A stretch of 64,000 bases of DNA from an uncultured Burkholderiales bacterium (lineage in GTDB: Bacteria; Pseudomonadota; Gammaproteobacteria; Burkholderiales; Burkholderiaceae_C), in the NCBI GenBank assembly GCA_903822825.1, contig CAIJQQ010000016.1, positions 1-64,000 on the forward strand, in the 5' to 3' direction. Both the position numbers and the translations under genes were made by a program. The notes under the pieces were generated by a model that saw nothing but the letters and a program-made list of their open reading frames with translations, ran no database searches and was not told the DNA's origin. The stretch's first letter is position 1. The number at the start of each line of letters is the position of its first letter. Of the stretch, positions 54,191-63,197 are shown piece after piece.

Positions 54191-55405
54191 ATGAATACCA
54201 ACCTCATCTTGCTGGCCCTGTGCCAGGGCCTGTTTCTTACCAACAACGTCACTTTCATCGCCATCAACGGCCTGGTGGGCCTGAGCCTGGCGCCGCTGGG
54301 CTGGATGGCCACTTTGCCCGTCATGGGCTATGTGGTTGGCGGCGCTTTGTCGACCGGCTTGGTGGCCAAAAGCCAGTCGCGTTGGGGGCGCAAGGTGTCG
54401 TTCCAGCTGGGGCTGGTGGTGGCGTTGTTCTCAGCATTGCTGGCTGCATATGCGGCGTTCAGTCACAACTTCTGGCTGTTGGTGTCGGCCACCGTGATCG
54501 CGGGTTACTACAGCGCCAACGGCCAGCTTTATCGTTTTGCCGCAGCCGAGTTGGCACAGCTGCAGTTTCGCGAGAAAGCCGTCTCGCTGGTCATGGCCGG
54601 GGGCCTGATCGGCGCCATCATCGGCCCCAATCTGGCTTCGCGCACCAAGGGCTTGTTGGAGACGCCTTTCATGGGTGCGTATCTGGCGCTGATGGCGGTG
54701 GCATTGGTGGCGATGGCGCTCATGGCGTTCATCCGGTTTCCGGCCGAGTTGCCGAAAAAAGCAGGTGCATCGGGTGGACGCCCTTTGCGCGAGATCATGG
54801 CGCAGCCGGTGTTCATCGTTTCGGCCGCAGCCGCTGCGCTCAGCTACGGAGTGATGAACCTCCTGATGGCGGCGACCCCGCTGGCCATGCAGGTGTGTGG
54901 CTACGCTTTCAGCGATGCCGCGCTGGTGCTCGAGTGGCACGTGATCGGCATGTTCGCGCCGGGCTTTTTCACGGGGCACCTGATCAAGAAATTTGGCACT
55001 TTGCCCATCATGGGGGCGGGTGTGGTGATCAACTTCGCTTGCATCGCTGTGGCGTTGACGGGCGTTGAGTTGCACCAGTTCCTGATCGCTTTGTTCTTGC
55101 TGGGTGTGGGCTGGAACTTCCTCTTCACAGGCAGCACCACACTGGCGCTGAAAGCCTGGACGCCCGAAGAAAAGGACCGAGGTCAGGCTGCCATCAACTT
55201 TTGTGTGTTCGCCACCATGGCGATCACTTCCTTCGCTTCGGGTGCATTGGTCACCACGCAAGGTTGGACTTGGCTGAACATCGGCTCCATCTTGCCCGTG
55301 ACCCTGACCGCTGTGGCGTTGCTGTGGCTGGCGCTCAAACAGAAAAGCGTGCAAGCAGCCAATCCTTCAGAACGGCCAGCACCTGATCGCGCTCGGGGTC
55401 GTTGA
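54191..55405 (+). CDS. Major facilitator superfamily transporter
   Basis: A 404-residue inner-membrane protein with about 11-12 hydrophobic helices in two halves separated by a loop near 190 (FRFPAELPKKAGASGGRPLRE region). LSTGLVAKSQSRWGRKVSFQ carries the MFS loop 2-3 signature. A central GGLIGAIIGPNLASRTKG lies in helix 5. Substrate unknown. It begins 4 bases after rsmE and its last 71 bases overlap the convergent hydrolase gene at 55335. Confidence 0.9.
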   Translation: MNTNLILLALCQGLFLTNNVTFIAINGLVGLSLAPLGWMATLPVMGYVVGGALSTGLVAKSQSRWGRKVSFQLGLVVALFSALLAAYAAFSHNFWLLVSATVIAGYYSANGQLYRFAAAELAQLQFREKAVSLVMAGGLIGAIIGPNLASRTKGLLETPFMGAYLALMAVALVAMALMAFIRFPAELPKKAGASGGRPLREIMAQPVFIVSAAAAALSYGVMNLLMAATPLAMQVCGYAFSDAALVLEWHVIGMFAPGFFTGHLIKKFGTLPIMGAGVVINFACIAVALTGVELHQFLIALFLLGVGWNFLFTGSTTLALKAWTPEEKDRGQAAINFCVFATMAITSFASGALVTTQGWTWLNIGSILPVTLTAVALLWLALKQKSVQAANPSERPAPDRARGR

Positions 55406-56192
55406 AAATCTCGTGGTACATCGCCTCATAGCAGTGCGATTGCACCAGCGTTTGGGGGGCTGAGCGAGCCCACTCCGCGCTGGCCGAAGCCCGCACCAAG
55501 TGGTCATCACCCGCGTACAGCAACAGTGTCGGAATGGCCCACTGCGGGGCTTCGGTCAGTGTGCGCGCGCCTTCTTGCAAAATCCACGCGGCCAGCCCGG
55601 CCGAGATGCGCCTGTGCACCAGGGGGTCGGCCAGATAAGCCTGAACCACTTGCGGGTCGCGCGCCACAAAGTGGGCATCCAGCCCGTTGTCCACGCACAG
55701 GTGCGGCAACAGTTTGGGCAAGGTGGCCAGCAATATTTTTTGCACGATGTTGGGTGTTGCGCCCAGCGCAGGCGAAGACAGCACCGCCGCATCCACATGG
55801 CGCAGTGGCTCGGCCAGGGCGCGGGCCACCACCAGGCCGCCCATGCTGTGGCCCAGCAGCACCAGCGGCAAATTGGCGCTTTGTGGACGCTGGCGCGTGG
55901 CGTCGATCACGCGGCCCAGATCGGCTTGCAAGCTGCCGGGGCGCAACATGTCGCCGCGTGCGCCCGCAGACTGGCCATGGCCTTGCTGGTCGTAAGCGCG
56001 CACGATGAAGCCCCAAGTGCGCAAATGGCTGGCCAGTTCAACGTAGCGTCCAGCGTGCTCGCCCAGACCGTGCACCAGCAGCACCGTGCCCAAGACCGTT
56101 GATGCGTCTGGCACAGGCCATTCGTAGACTGCCAGCGTGCCCGCTTCGCCTTGCAAATCCGAGCGGGCGGGCGGCAAGGGTGGCTGGCTCAT
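55335..56192 (-). CDS. Alpha/beta hydrolase (monoacylglycerol lipase-like)
   Basis: A 285-residue serine hydrolase of the Hydrolase_4 group. Motifs: VLLVHGLGEHAGRYVELASHL, DQQGHGQSAGARGD, the nucleophile elbow GHSMGG (Ser about 118), then LLYAGDDHLVRAS (Asp) and EAMYHEIFNDPERD (His). It probably hydrolyses lysophospholipids or monoacylglycerols. Its start overlaps the M20 peptidase stop by four bases (same strand), and its C-terminal coding sequence overlaps the end of the MFS gene on the other strand. Confidence 0.9.
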   Translation of the reverse strand: MSQPPLPPARSDLQGEAGTLAVYEWPVPDASTVLGTVLLVHGLGEHAGRYVELASHLRTWGFIVRAYDQQGHGQSAGARGDMLRPGSLQADLGRVIDATRQRPQSANLPLVLLGHSMGGLVVARALAEPLRHVDAAVLSSPALGATPNIVQKILLATLPKLLPHLCVDNGLDAHFVARDPQVVQAYLADPLVHRRISAGLAAWILQEGARTLTEAPQWAIPTLLLYAGDDHLVRASASAEWARSAPQTLVQSHCYEAMYHEIFNDPERDQVLAVLKDWLLARFSV

Positions 56193-57670
56193 GGCATGCG
56201 GGCCATGACTTCGGCCACGGATGCCGTGAGCTTCTTGGCATAAGGCACATGCAAAAACTCGTTCGGCCCGTGCGCGTTGCTTTTGGGGCCGAGCACGCCG
56301 CAGACCATCATTTGCGCTTTGGGGAAACCAGCGCTCAGCTTGTTCATGAGAGGGATGGTGCCGCCTTGCCCGATGTAACCCACGCCTGCGCCAAAGTGCG
56401 CTTGGCTGGAGGCGTTGAGGGCCTGCTCAAACCAGGGTGAGGTGTCGGGCGCATTCCAGCCGGTCGCGCCGCCGCCCGATTCGAAGGTGACTTTGGCTTG
56501 GTAAGGCGCATTGTCTTCGAGCAGGGCTTTCATCTCGGCCACGGCTTGCGCCGCGTCCACCATGGGCGGCAGGCGCAGGCTGAGCTTGAAGGCGGTATAG
56601 GGCCTGAGCACATTGCCCGCGTCTTTCAGCGCCGGAAAACCTTCCGCACCGGTCACGCTCAATGTGGGCGTCCAGGTGCGGTTGAGCAGAGCCTGGGTCG
56701 GGTCGGTGGTGGTGGGCAAGGCGAAGCTGGTCGAGCCGCCGCAGTCATAGTGCGCCCACGGAAAGCGCTTGTACACCTCTTCGCCCAAAATGGCCGCGGT
56801 GGCTCGGGCTTGCGCCAGCCGCTCGGCGGGCACTTCGCAGTGGAAGCTCGCGGGCAGCAGGCGACCGGTGGCGCTGTCTTCGAGGCGGTCGAGCACCTGG
56901 CGCATGATGCGAAAACTTGAGGGCACCAAACCCGAGGCATCGCCCGAATGGATGCCCTCGGTGAGGATCTGCACCTTGAGTGTGCCGCTGGCCATGCCGC
57001 GCAAACTTGTGGTGAGCCACAGCTGGTCATAGTTGCCCGCGCCACTGTCCAGGCAAATCACCAAGCCCACATCGCCCAGACGCGTGCGCAGCGCGTCTAC
57101 ATAAGGCATCAGGTCGTAAGAGCCTGATTCTTCGCAAGTCTCGATCAGGCCCACAATGCGCGGGTGGGGGGTCTTTTGGCTTTTCAGGGCCTGCACGGCG
57201 GCGATGCTGGCATACACCGCGTAACCGTCGTCTGCGCCGCCCCGGCCATAGAGCTTGCCGTCTTCATAAACAGGGGTCCAGGGGCCAAGGTCGTTGCGCC
57301 AGCCGTTGAACTCGGGCTGCTTGTCCATGTGGCCGTACATCAGGATGGTCTGGCCTGAGCCCTCACCCGCACTGCGAGTTGCGTCCACCTCAAAGAACAT
57401 CACTGGCGTGCGGCCCGGCAGGCGGATGATTTCGAGTTTCAGGCCTTCGACCTTTTGCGCCTCGACCCACTGCGCAGCGTTGCGCAGCACGGTCTCGATG
57501 TGGCCATGCGCTGCCCAATCGGCATCAAACGAGGGCGACTTGGCGGGGATTTCGATGTACTTTTTCAGCTCGGGCAGGATGGTGCTGTCCCAAGCTTGGG
57601 TGACGTCGTCCAGGGCGCGGGCGCTGTCGAGCGTACCTTCGGGCATTTCGCGGTGCAGAGGGGCGTTCAT
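56189..57670 (-). CDS. M20 family metallopeptidase
   Basis: A 493-residue M20 peptidase. ATG 57670 has AAGGA upstream; the frame further upstream overlaps mocA and is rejected. Zinc-site motifs: LMYGHMDKQPEF (His, Asp), GRGGADDGYAVY (bridging Asp), IETCEESGS (Glu-Glu), CLDSGAGN (Asp) and the C-terminal NAHGPNEFLHVPY (His). A dimerisation domain lies between about 230 and 390. Likely a cytoplasmic di- or tripeptidase (CNDP-like). It leads a two-gene unit with the hydrolase. Confidence 0.92.
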   Translation of the reverse strand: MNAPLHREMPEGTLDSARALDDVTQAWDSTILPELKKYIEIPAKSPSFDADWAAHGHIETVLRNAAQWVEAQKVEGLKLEIIRLPGRTPVMFFEVDATRSAGEGSGQTILMYGHMDKQPEFNGWRNDLGPWTPVYEDGKLYGRGGADDGYAVYASIAAVQALKSQKTPHPRIVGLIETCEESGSYDLMPYVDALRTRLGDVGLVICLDSGAGNYDQLWLTTSLRGMASGTLKVQILTEGIHSGDASGLVPSSFRIMRQVLDRLEDSATGRLLPASFHCEVPAERLAQARATAAILGEEVYKRFPWAHYDCGGSTSFALPTTTDPTQALLNRTWTPTLSVTGAEGFPALKDAGNVLRPYTAFKLSLRLPPMVDAAQAVAEMKALLEDNAPYQAKVTFESGGGATGWNAPDTSPWFEQALNASSQAHFGAGVGYIGQGGTIPLMNKLSAGFPKAQMMVCGVLGPKSNAHGPNEFLHVPYAKKLTASVAEVMARMP

Positions 57671-57790
57671 CGTGGGTTCCTTGGGGCGGCACAAAGAAAA
57701 ACACTGTAGCGCTTTTGTGAAAAAGCGGCCATGGCCGTCCCGCGCTGAGGTGACACCCGCGTGGCAACCTAAACGCAGGACCCCGGCACA

Positions 57791-58510
57791 ATGAGCGGTC
57801 CGCAGTGGACAGGGAGCGCCCGATTGAACATGACCCAGTGGGCGCAGCCCGAACCCCATCGCGCACCTCGCATCGGTGGCTTGGTGCTGGCCGCTGGCGC
57901 TGGCAGCCGGATGAATCACCGACCCAAATGTTTGCTGCAACTGGACGGGGTGAGCCTGCTGGAGCGGCAATTGCAGGCCTTGACTCTGGCGGGCGTGACC
58001 CCCATCCAAGTCGTTCTCGGGCACTACGCGGAGCGCATCCTTCAAGAAGGGGCGTTGGCCCGATGGTCCGCCCAGCCCGTGATCAACCCTCAGCCCGATG
58101 ACGGCCATGTGAGCTCATTGCGCATCGGTTTGCGGGCCTTGCCTTCTGGGCTGGATGCGGTGTTGGTCGCGCTGGCTGACCAGCCGCTGATCAACGTGCA
58201 AGCGGTGCAAGCATTACTGCTGGCTTTTGCTCAGCGCCCGGACGGCACCCAGCTGCTGCAACCTTGCGTGCAAGGCTTGCCAGGCAATCCGGTGGTGTTT
58301 TCGGCCACGGTCCTGGCGCAAATTTTGGCGGGCGACGCCCAAATGGGCGCACGCCAGTGGCAGCAAGCCCACCCCGAAGCCGTCTACCCTTGGGCAACGC
58401 CCGATGGCCATTACCGCCTGGATGTGGACAGTGAAGCCGACCGCCAGGCGGTGGAACACTTGACAGGGCAAAGCCTGCGCTGGCCGGATGATTTGAACCT
58501 CTCAACATGA
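57791..58510 (+). CDS. mocA: Molybdenum cofactor cytidylyltransferase (MocA-like)
   Basis: A 239-residue nucleotidyltransferase with the MobA/MocA loop IGGLVLAAGAGSRMNHRPKCLL and the metal site LVALADQPLI; GLPGNPVVF and YRLDVDSEADR are also conserved. MocA attaches CMP to the molybdopterin cofactor for xanthine-oxidase-type enzymes, and such an enzyme pair is encoded immediately downstream (58798-61445). Starts at 57791 and 57830 are both possible. Confidence 0.85.
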   Translation: MSGPQWTGSARLNMTQWAQPEPHRAPRIGGLVLAAGAGSRMNHRPKCLLQLDGVSLLERQLQALTLAGVTPIQVVLGHYAERILQEGALARWSAQPVINPQPDDGHVSSLRIGLRALPSGLDAVLVALADQPLINVQAVQALLLAFAQRPDGTQLLQPCVQGLPGNPVVFSATVLAQILAGDAQMGARQWQQAHPEAVYPWATPDGHYRLDVDSEADRQAVEHLTGQSLRWPDDLNLST

Positions 58511-58797
58511 GACGAGCGTCAACAGCATGGACGTGATCCTTACCGCTCCCGAATGGAAAAGCCGAAGGCTTTGTTTCAGGGAGACATCAAAGCCGAACTG
58601 ATTCGATGCGTTGCCCCTGGCGACTCGGCTGTCTGATGCAGGGTATCCCCGAAGTTGAGCCTTGAGAGACAGCCGTTCGGTATGCGTCACATTAAGTTCA
58701 TGAGTTGCAACGTCAAGCACGGGTTGTGGGTGTACACCCTGCGCCATTTGGAAGGGCAAAGCCCCTGGCCCGGTTCAGCGATCAACAGGAGACACGC
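58511..58797 (+). other. Intergenic region with a hairpin, no gene
   Basis: No supported gene in these 287 bases. A short AAAGCC-GAA-GGCTTT hairpin (58558-58572) followed by GTTT could end the mocA transcript. AGGAGA just before 58798 is the ribosome-binding site of the next gene. Confidence 0.5.
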
Positions 58798-59271
58798 ATG
58801 GTTCGATTGAAAGTCAATGGCGAGGCCGTATCGGTCGATGCCAAGCCGCAGACCCCTTTGCTGTGGGTCATCCGCGAAAAGCTCAACCTCACCGGCACCA
58901 AGTTCGGTTGTGGCATTGCCCAGTGCGGTGCCTGCACGGTGCACCTGAACGGCAACCCGGTGCGCTCGTGCTCCTTGCCCTTGTCGGCGGCCGAGGGCAA
59001 AGACATCACCACCGTGGAAGGTCTGATGAAAACGCCTGCGGGGCAGGCTTTGCAAGCCGGTTGGGTCAAGGCCCAAGCGCCGCAATGCGGGTATTGCCAA
59101 TCGGGGCAGCTCATGGCGGCGGCCAAGGTGATCAGCGTGGCCAAAAAGGACCTCAGTCGGTCCGAAATTCTGGAAGCCATGAGCGGCAACATTTGCCGCT
59201 GCGGCACCTACAACAAGATTGCCATCGCGGTCTCGCACGCCCAGAAAACCCTCAAAGGAGGCAAGGCATGA
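58798..59271 (+). CDS. [2Fe-2S] subunit of a molybdenum hydroxylase (IorA-type)
   Basis: A 157-residue small subunit with two [2Fe-2S] clusters. The plant-type cluster ligands are Cys38, Cys43, Cys46 and Cys58 (FGCGIAQCGACTVHL); the second cluster ligands are Cys97, Cys100, Cys133 and Cys135 (QCGYCQSGQ, NICRCGTYN). It passes electrons from the molybdenum centre of the next gene's product, which starts in its stop codon (ATGA). It resembles isoquinoline 1-oxidoreductase alpha and related aldehyde dehydrogenases. Confidence 0.94.
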   Translation: MVRLKVNGEAVSVDAKPQTPLLWVIREKLNLTGTKFGCGIAQCGACTVHLNGNPVRSCSLPLSAAEGKDITTVEGLMKTPAGQALQAGWVKAQAPQCGYCQSGQLMAAAKVISVAKKDLSRSEILEAMSGNICRCGTYNKIAIAVSHAQKTLKGGKA

Positions 59272-61445
59272 AAACCATGAATACCTCAATGACACCGAGC
59301 GTTTCTCGCCGATCTTTCATGCTCGGCTCGGGCGGCTTGGCTTTGGGTTTGTCCTTCGGCTTGACCCAAACTGAATTGGCTTTGGCGCAAACGCCTGGCG
59401 CAAGCGGTTTTGGCCCCAACAACTGGATCAACATCGGCCTCGATGGCGTGGTGACCTTGATGTCGCCCGGTGCCGAGATGGGCCAAGGCACCATGACCGC
59501 CATGCCCTTGTTGTTGGCCGAAGAGATGGACCTGGACTGGAGCCAGGTGCGCGTGGTGCAGGCCCCCAGTGACCCCAAGCGCTTTGGCAACCCCCGTTTT
59601 GGCGGAGGCATGACCACCGGCGCCTCGCGCACGGTGCAAGGCTATTACGAGCCGCTGCGCCTGGCCGGTGCCCAAGCCCGCTTGGTGATGGTGAACGCTG
59701 CCGCCCAAGCCATGGGCGTGCCCGCTGCCGAGCTGCGTACCGAAGCCAGCCGCGTCATCCACAGCAGCGGCCGCGCCATGACTTACGCCGAGATCGCCAA
59801 AGTGGCGGTGGCCCCGGCCGAACTGCCCAAAGTGGACAAGAGCATGCTCAAGCCGATGGCGCAGTTCCGCCTGATCGGCAAAGACATTCCCCGTGTCGAC
59901 GTACCCGCCAAGTCAAGCGGTCAGGCGATGTACGGCATTGACCAGCGTTTGCCCGGCATGCTGTGGGCCTCGGTGCTGCGTGCCCCTGTGCAAGGCGAAG
60001 TGCCCGAGAGCGTGGACGACAGCGCCGCCCGCGCAGTGGCAGGGGTCAAGAACGTGGTGCGACTGCCTTACGGCGTGGCCGTGGTGGCCGATTCTTTTTA
60101 CACCGCCAAAATGGCGCGCGACCAACTCAAGGTCGTTTGGAGTCAAAAATCCAAGGCCCGTGTTCAATACACCGATCAAATGCGCGTGGCGTACACCAAG
60201 CGCGCAGAGGATTTGTATGACCAAGGCGTGGCCTTCATTGCCCACGGTGATGCGGCCAAGCAGTTGGCTGGCGCCACCCGCACCTTCAGTGCCACTTACA
60301 CCACTGAGATGGTCAGCCACATTTGCCTGGAGCCGATGAATTGCACGGCGCGCGTGGACGGCGACAAAATCGAAGTTTGGGCACCTTCCCAGTCGGCCTC
60401 GTTTGTTAGCGGAACGGTGGCGGGCGCAGGGGGCTTCAAGCCGGAAAACATCACCGTCAACATCACCTTGATGGGTGGCGGTTTTGGCCGCCGCGTGGAG
60501 GCCGATTACGCGGCCGATGCGGCTTTGGTGGCCAAAGCCATGCCGGGCACACCGATCCAAGTCATCTGGACCCGCGAAGACGACATGACGCATGACAAGT
60601 ACCGTCCCATGACTGGCCAGCATTTGGTGGCCGGTGTGGATGCGCAGGGCAAGATCGTTGGACTGTTGCACCGCGTGGTGTCTGAGGGCATTTATTCACG
60701 CGTGGCACCCCCGGCGTTCAAGGCTTCGGGGGGCAAAGACGCACCCGTGCTGGAAGGCGCTGAAATCACCTACGACATCGCTGACCACAGCGTGCAATTC
60801 ATGATCGAAGACCGCGGCATCCATGCCGGCTTTTGGCGTGCAGTGGGTCCGGGTTACACCAAGTTCGCCATCGAGACCCTGATTGACGAAGTGGCGCGTG
60901 GTGTCAAAGCCGACCCGCTGGCCTACCGCATGGATTTGCTCCAAAAAAATCCGCGTGGCCAGGCTGTACTCAAAGCCGTGGGCGACATGTCCCAATGGGG
61001 CAAAGCCAAGCTGCCCAAGGGGCACGCACTGGGCCTGGCGTTTTCGGACGCCTGGAACACCTGTTGCGGCATGGTCGTGCAAGTGTCCATCGTCAAAGGA
61101 CGCCCCAAGGTGCACAAAGTGTGGGCGGCGGTGGACTGCGGCCACGCTTTGCAGCCGCAAAACGTGCAGGCGCAAATCGAGGGTTCGGTGCTCTTTGGCT
61201 TGTCTGCTGCGCTGCACGAGCGCATGGACTTCAAAGCCGGTGAACCCCAGCAAATGAACCTGAACGCTTACCAGGTGCTGCGCGCCAACGAAGCGCCTGA
61301 AGTGTTTGTGAAGGTGATGCCGACCGACAACCACCCCGGCGGCATAGGCGAAGCGGGCCTGCCCCCATTGGCACCTGCCGTCGCCAACGCGATTGCCTCA
61401 CTCAACGGCAAACGCTTGCGGGCTTTGCCATTGCCGATGGTCTAA
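59268..61445 (+). CDS. Molybdopterin-binding subunit of a molybdenum hydroxylase (IorB/aldehyde-oxidase type), TAT-exported
   Basis: A 725-residue large subunit. The N-terminus has a twin-arginine signal (SRRSFMLGSGGLALGLSFG), so the folded complex is probably exported to the periplasm with the small subunit carried along. Molybdopterin-binding segments include MSPGAEMGQGTMTAMP, MGGGFGRRVEADYAADA, and the C-terminal GGIGEAGLPPLAPAVANAI with the catalytic Glu. Substrate may be an aldehyde or N-heterocycle; not determinable here. No FAD-type medium subunit is present, so an external acceptor such as a cytochrome is expected. Confidence 0.92.
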   Translation: MKTMNTSMTPSVSRRSFMLGSGGLALGLSFGLTQTELALAQTPGASGFGPNNWINIGLDGVVTLMSPGAEMGQGTMTAMPLLLAEEMDLDWSQVRVVQAPSDPKRFGNPRFGGGMTTGASRTVQGYYEPLRLAGAQARLVMVNAAAQAMGVPAAELRTEASRVIHSSGRAMTYAEIAKVAVAPAELPKVDKSMLKPMAQFRLIGKDIPRVDVPAKSSGQAMYGIDQRLPGMLWASVLRAPVQGEVPESVDDSAARAVAGVKNVVRLPYGVAVVADSFYTAKMARDQLKVVWSQKSKARVQYTDQMRVAYTKRAEDLYDQGVAFIAHGDAAKQLAGATRTFSATYTTEMVSHICLEPMNCTARVDGDKIEVWAPSQSASFVSGTVAGAGGFKPENITVNITLMGGGFGRRVEADYAADAALVAKAMPGTPIQVIWTREDDMTHDKYRPMTGQHLVAGVDAQGKIVGLLHRVVSEGIYSRVAPPAFKASGGKDAPVLEGAEITYDIADHSVQFMIEDRGIHAGFWRAVGPGYTKFAIETLIDEVARGVKADPLAYRMDLLQKNPRGQAVLKAVGDMSQWGKAKLPKGHALGLAFSDAWNTCCGMVVQVSIVKGRPKVHKVWAAVDCGHALQPQNVQAQIEGSVLFGLSAALHERMDFKAGEPQQMNLNAYQVLRANEAPEVFVKVMPTDNHPGGIGEAGLPPLAPAVANAIASLNGKRLRALPLPMV

Positions 61446-61514
61446 AAAAGCCACCTGCGGGTCCAAGTCGATCGGGTTCATCCGATCGCTTGGCCGCGCA
61501 TGGCGCTCCCCACC

Positions 61515-62258
61515 TCAAGCGCGGACAACGTCCACGATCAGCTTGATGGAAATCGCCAGCAAGCCCACTTGCACCCATTTGAAAAACCAGTCGTCGGCGA
61601 TTTTGCGTGTGAGGTATGCCCCCGCCACGGTGCCCACCAGGGCAAACGGGATCAGCGCCATCGCACCCATCAATTCGGTGGCGCCATAGGGCTGTAGCGC
61701 GTGGTAAGGCCCCAGCTTGGCCAGGTTGATGACAGCAAAAAACAAGGTCGAGGTGCCGGCAAACACCAGCTTGGGCAGTTGTTGGGGCAAGAGGTAAACC
61801 TGAAACGGGGGGCCACCCGCATGCGAGATGAAGCTGGTAAAGCCTGACAAGCTGCCCCAGAGCAGTCCCTTTTTCCAGCTGACTGGCCTTGGTGCTTGCG
61901 CGGTGTTGCGCTTGCGCCAAGCGTTGAGCACAAAGCCCACGCCCATGAGGCCGATCATCATTTTCACAGCCGTGTCTGACACCAGCGATGCGGTCAGCCA
62001 CCCCACCAGCACACCACCCACGCCAGCTGGAACGAGAACTTTCAGGTTGATGGCGCTGAAGTTCTTGCGGTAAAGCCACAGCCCCACCAGGTCAGAGATG
62101 ATGTAAATCGGCAGCAGCATCACCACCGCTTTGACCGGGGACATGAACAGCGAAAGAATGGGCACCGACAACATGCCCACCGTGGGCAAACCGCCTTTGG
62201 ACAAGCCCACAAGAGCTGCCGCCAGCCCCGCCCAGATCAGGTAATTGGCATCGGCCAT
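61515..62258 (-). CDS. TSUP (TauE/SafE) family transporter
   Basis: A 247-residue membrane protein with about 7-8 hydrophobic helices. GLAAALVGLSKGGLPTVGML and the second-half LPKLVFAGTSTLFFAVINL are the duplicated TSUP signatures. Family members export sulfite, sulfoacetate or other organic anions. It follows otnI on the same strand after 48 bases and so is probably co-expressed with the four-carbon acid sugar genes; export or uptake of a related anion is inferred. Confidence 0.88.
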   Translation of the reverse strand: MADANYLIWAGLAAALVGLSKGGLPTVGMLSVPILSLFMSPVKAVVMLLPIYIISDLVGLWLYRKNFSAINLKVLVPAGVGGVLVGWLTASLVSDTAVKMMIGLMGVGFVLNAWRKRNTAQAPRPVSWKKGLLWGSLSGFTSFISHAGGPPFQVYLLPQQLPKLVFAGTSTLFFAVINLAKLGPYHALQPYGATELMGAMALIPFALVGTVAGAYLTRKIADDWFFKWVQVGLLAISIKLIVDVVRA

Positions 62259-62306
62259 GTCAAACCAGGCACTGCGCTTTGCTCGAGACTGCGCGCAAAT
62301 GTGTGC

Positions 62307-63140
62307 TCATAAATAGGCGCGCGCCCAGCTCAGGCCGCGCGAGGTGCCGCCGGCCGAGGCATCGGCCGGGTTGTACTCGCAGCCGATCCAGCCGTCCCAG
62401 CCGCATTCGGCCGACACCTTGTCGATGACCTGGAAGATGTGTGCCCAGTTCACCTCGCCCGTGCCCGGCTCGTGGCGGTGAGGCACCTCGGCGATCTGGA
62501 AATGCCCCACCCGACCCGTGGGCAGGTACTGGGCTATTTTTGAGCTCAAGTCGCCTTCGACGATCTGGCAGTGGAACAAGTCCATTTGCACCTTCACGTT
62601 GGCTGCACCCACGGCCTGCGCGATGCGGTGCGCGTGGTCTTGGCGGTTGAGGTGAAAGCCCGGCACGCTGCGGGTGTTGATGGGCTCAATGAGCACGTCA
62701 CGCCCGGCTTGGGCGGCTTCTGCAGCGGCCCATTGCAGGTTGCTGATCAATGTGGCATCTGCGGCCTCTGCGCTGACACCCTCAGAGCGCAAACCCACCA
62801 TGGCGTGGATGCGTGGGCAGTTCAGCGCCTCGGCATACACCAGGGCTTGGTCAAAGCCCGTGCGGAACTCGGCTTCGCGGCCAGGCACGCTGGCCGTGCC
62901 GCGACTGCCTGTTTCCCAAGCCTTGGCAAAGCTGTCGGTCTCGGTCCCGCCAGAGGGCGTGTTGAACAACACTTGCTGCAAACCATTGGCTTTGAGACGT
63001 GCGGCCAACTCTTGAGCGGGGAAGGCGTAAGGAAACAAATACTCCACCGCCTTGAAGCCGTCTTGGGCCGCCGCTTCAAAGCGGTCCAGAAACGGCAGGT
63101 CGGGGTACATCATCGACAGGTTGGCGGCAAAGCGGGGCAT
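62307..63140 (-). CDS. otnI: 2-oxo-tetronate isomerase (hydroxypyruvate isomerase family)
   Basis: A 277-residue TIM-barrel isomerase. ATG 63140 gives MPRFAANLSMMYPDLPFLDRF, the family start; further motifs are GFKAVEYLFPYAFPAQEL, VLIEPINTRSVPGFHL, VQMDLFHCQIVEGDL and GWIGCEYNPA. OtnI interconverts 2- and 3-oxo-tetronate, before phosphorylation by OtnK and decarboxylation by OtnC. It lies 57 bases downstream of otnC, the gap holding a half REP element. Confidence 0.88.
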   Translation of the reverse strand: MPRFAANLSMMYPDLPFLDRFEAAAQDGFKAVEYLFPYAFPAQELAARLKANGLQQVLFNTPSGGTETDSFAKAWETGSRGTASVPGREAEFRTGFDQALVYAEALNCPRIHAMVGLRSEGVSAEAADATLISNLQWAAAEAAQAGRDVLIEPINTRSVPGFHLNRQDHAHRIAQAVGAANVKVQMDLFHCQIVEGDLSSKIAQYLPTGRVGHFQIAEVPHRHEPGTGEVNWAHIFQVIDKVSAECGWDGWIGCEYNPADASAGGTSRGLSWARAYL

Positions 63141-63168
63141 GGGGTTCTTTCGGTGTGCAATGGTTTCC

Positions 63169-63194
63169 ATCACGGCGAGGGCGCCGCTCCTACA
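63169..63194. repeat. REP/BIME-like element, half copy
   Basis: Only the right arm is present: GCGAGGGCGCCGCTCCTACA, matching the right arm of the complete copies with one changed base. It lies between otnC and otnI. Confidence 0.7.
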
Positions 63195-63197
63195 GGG

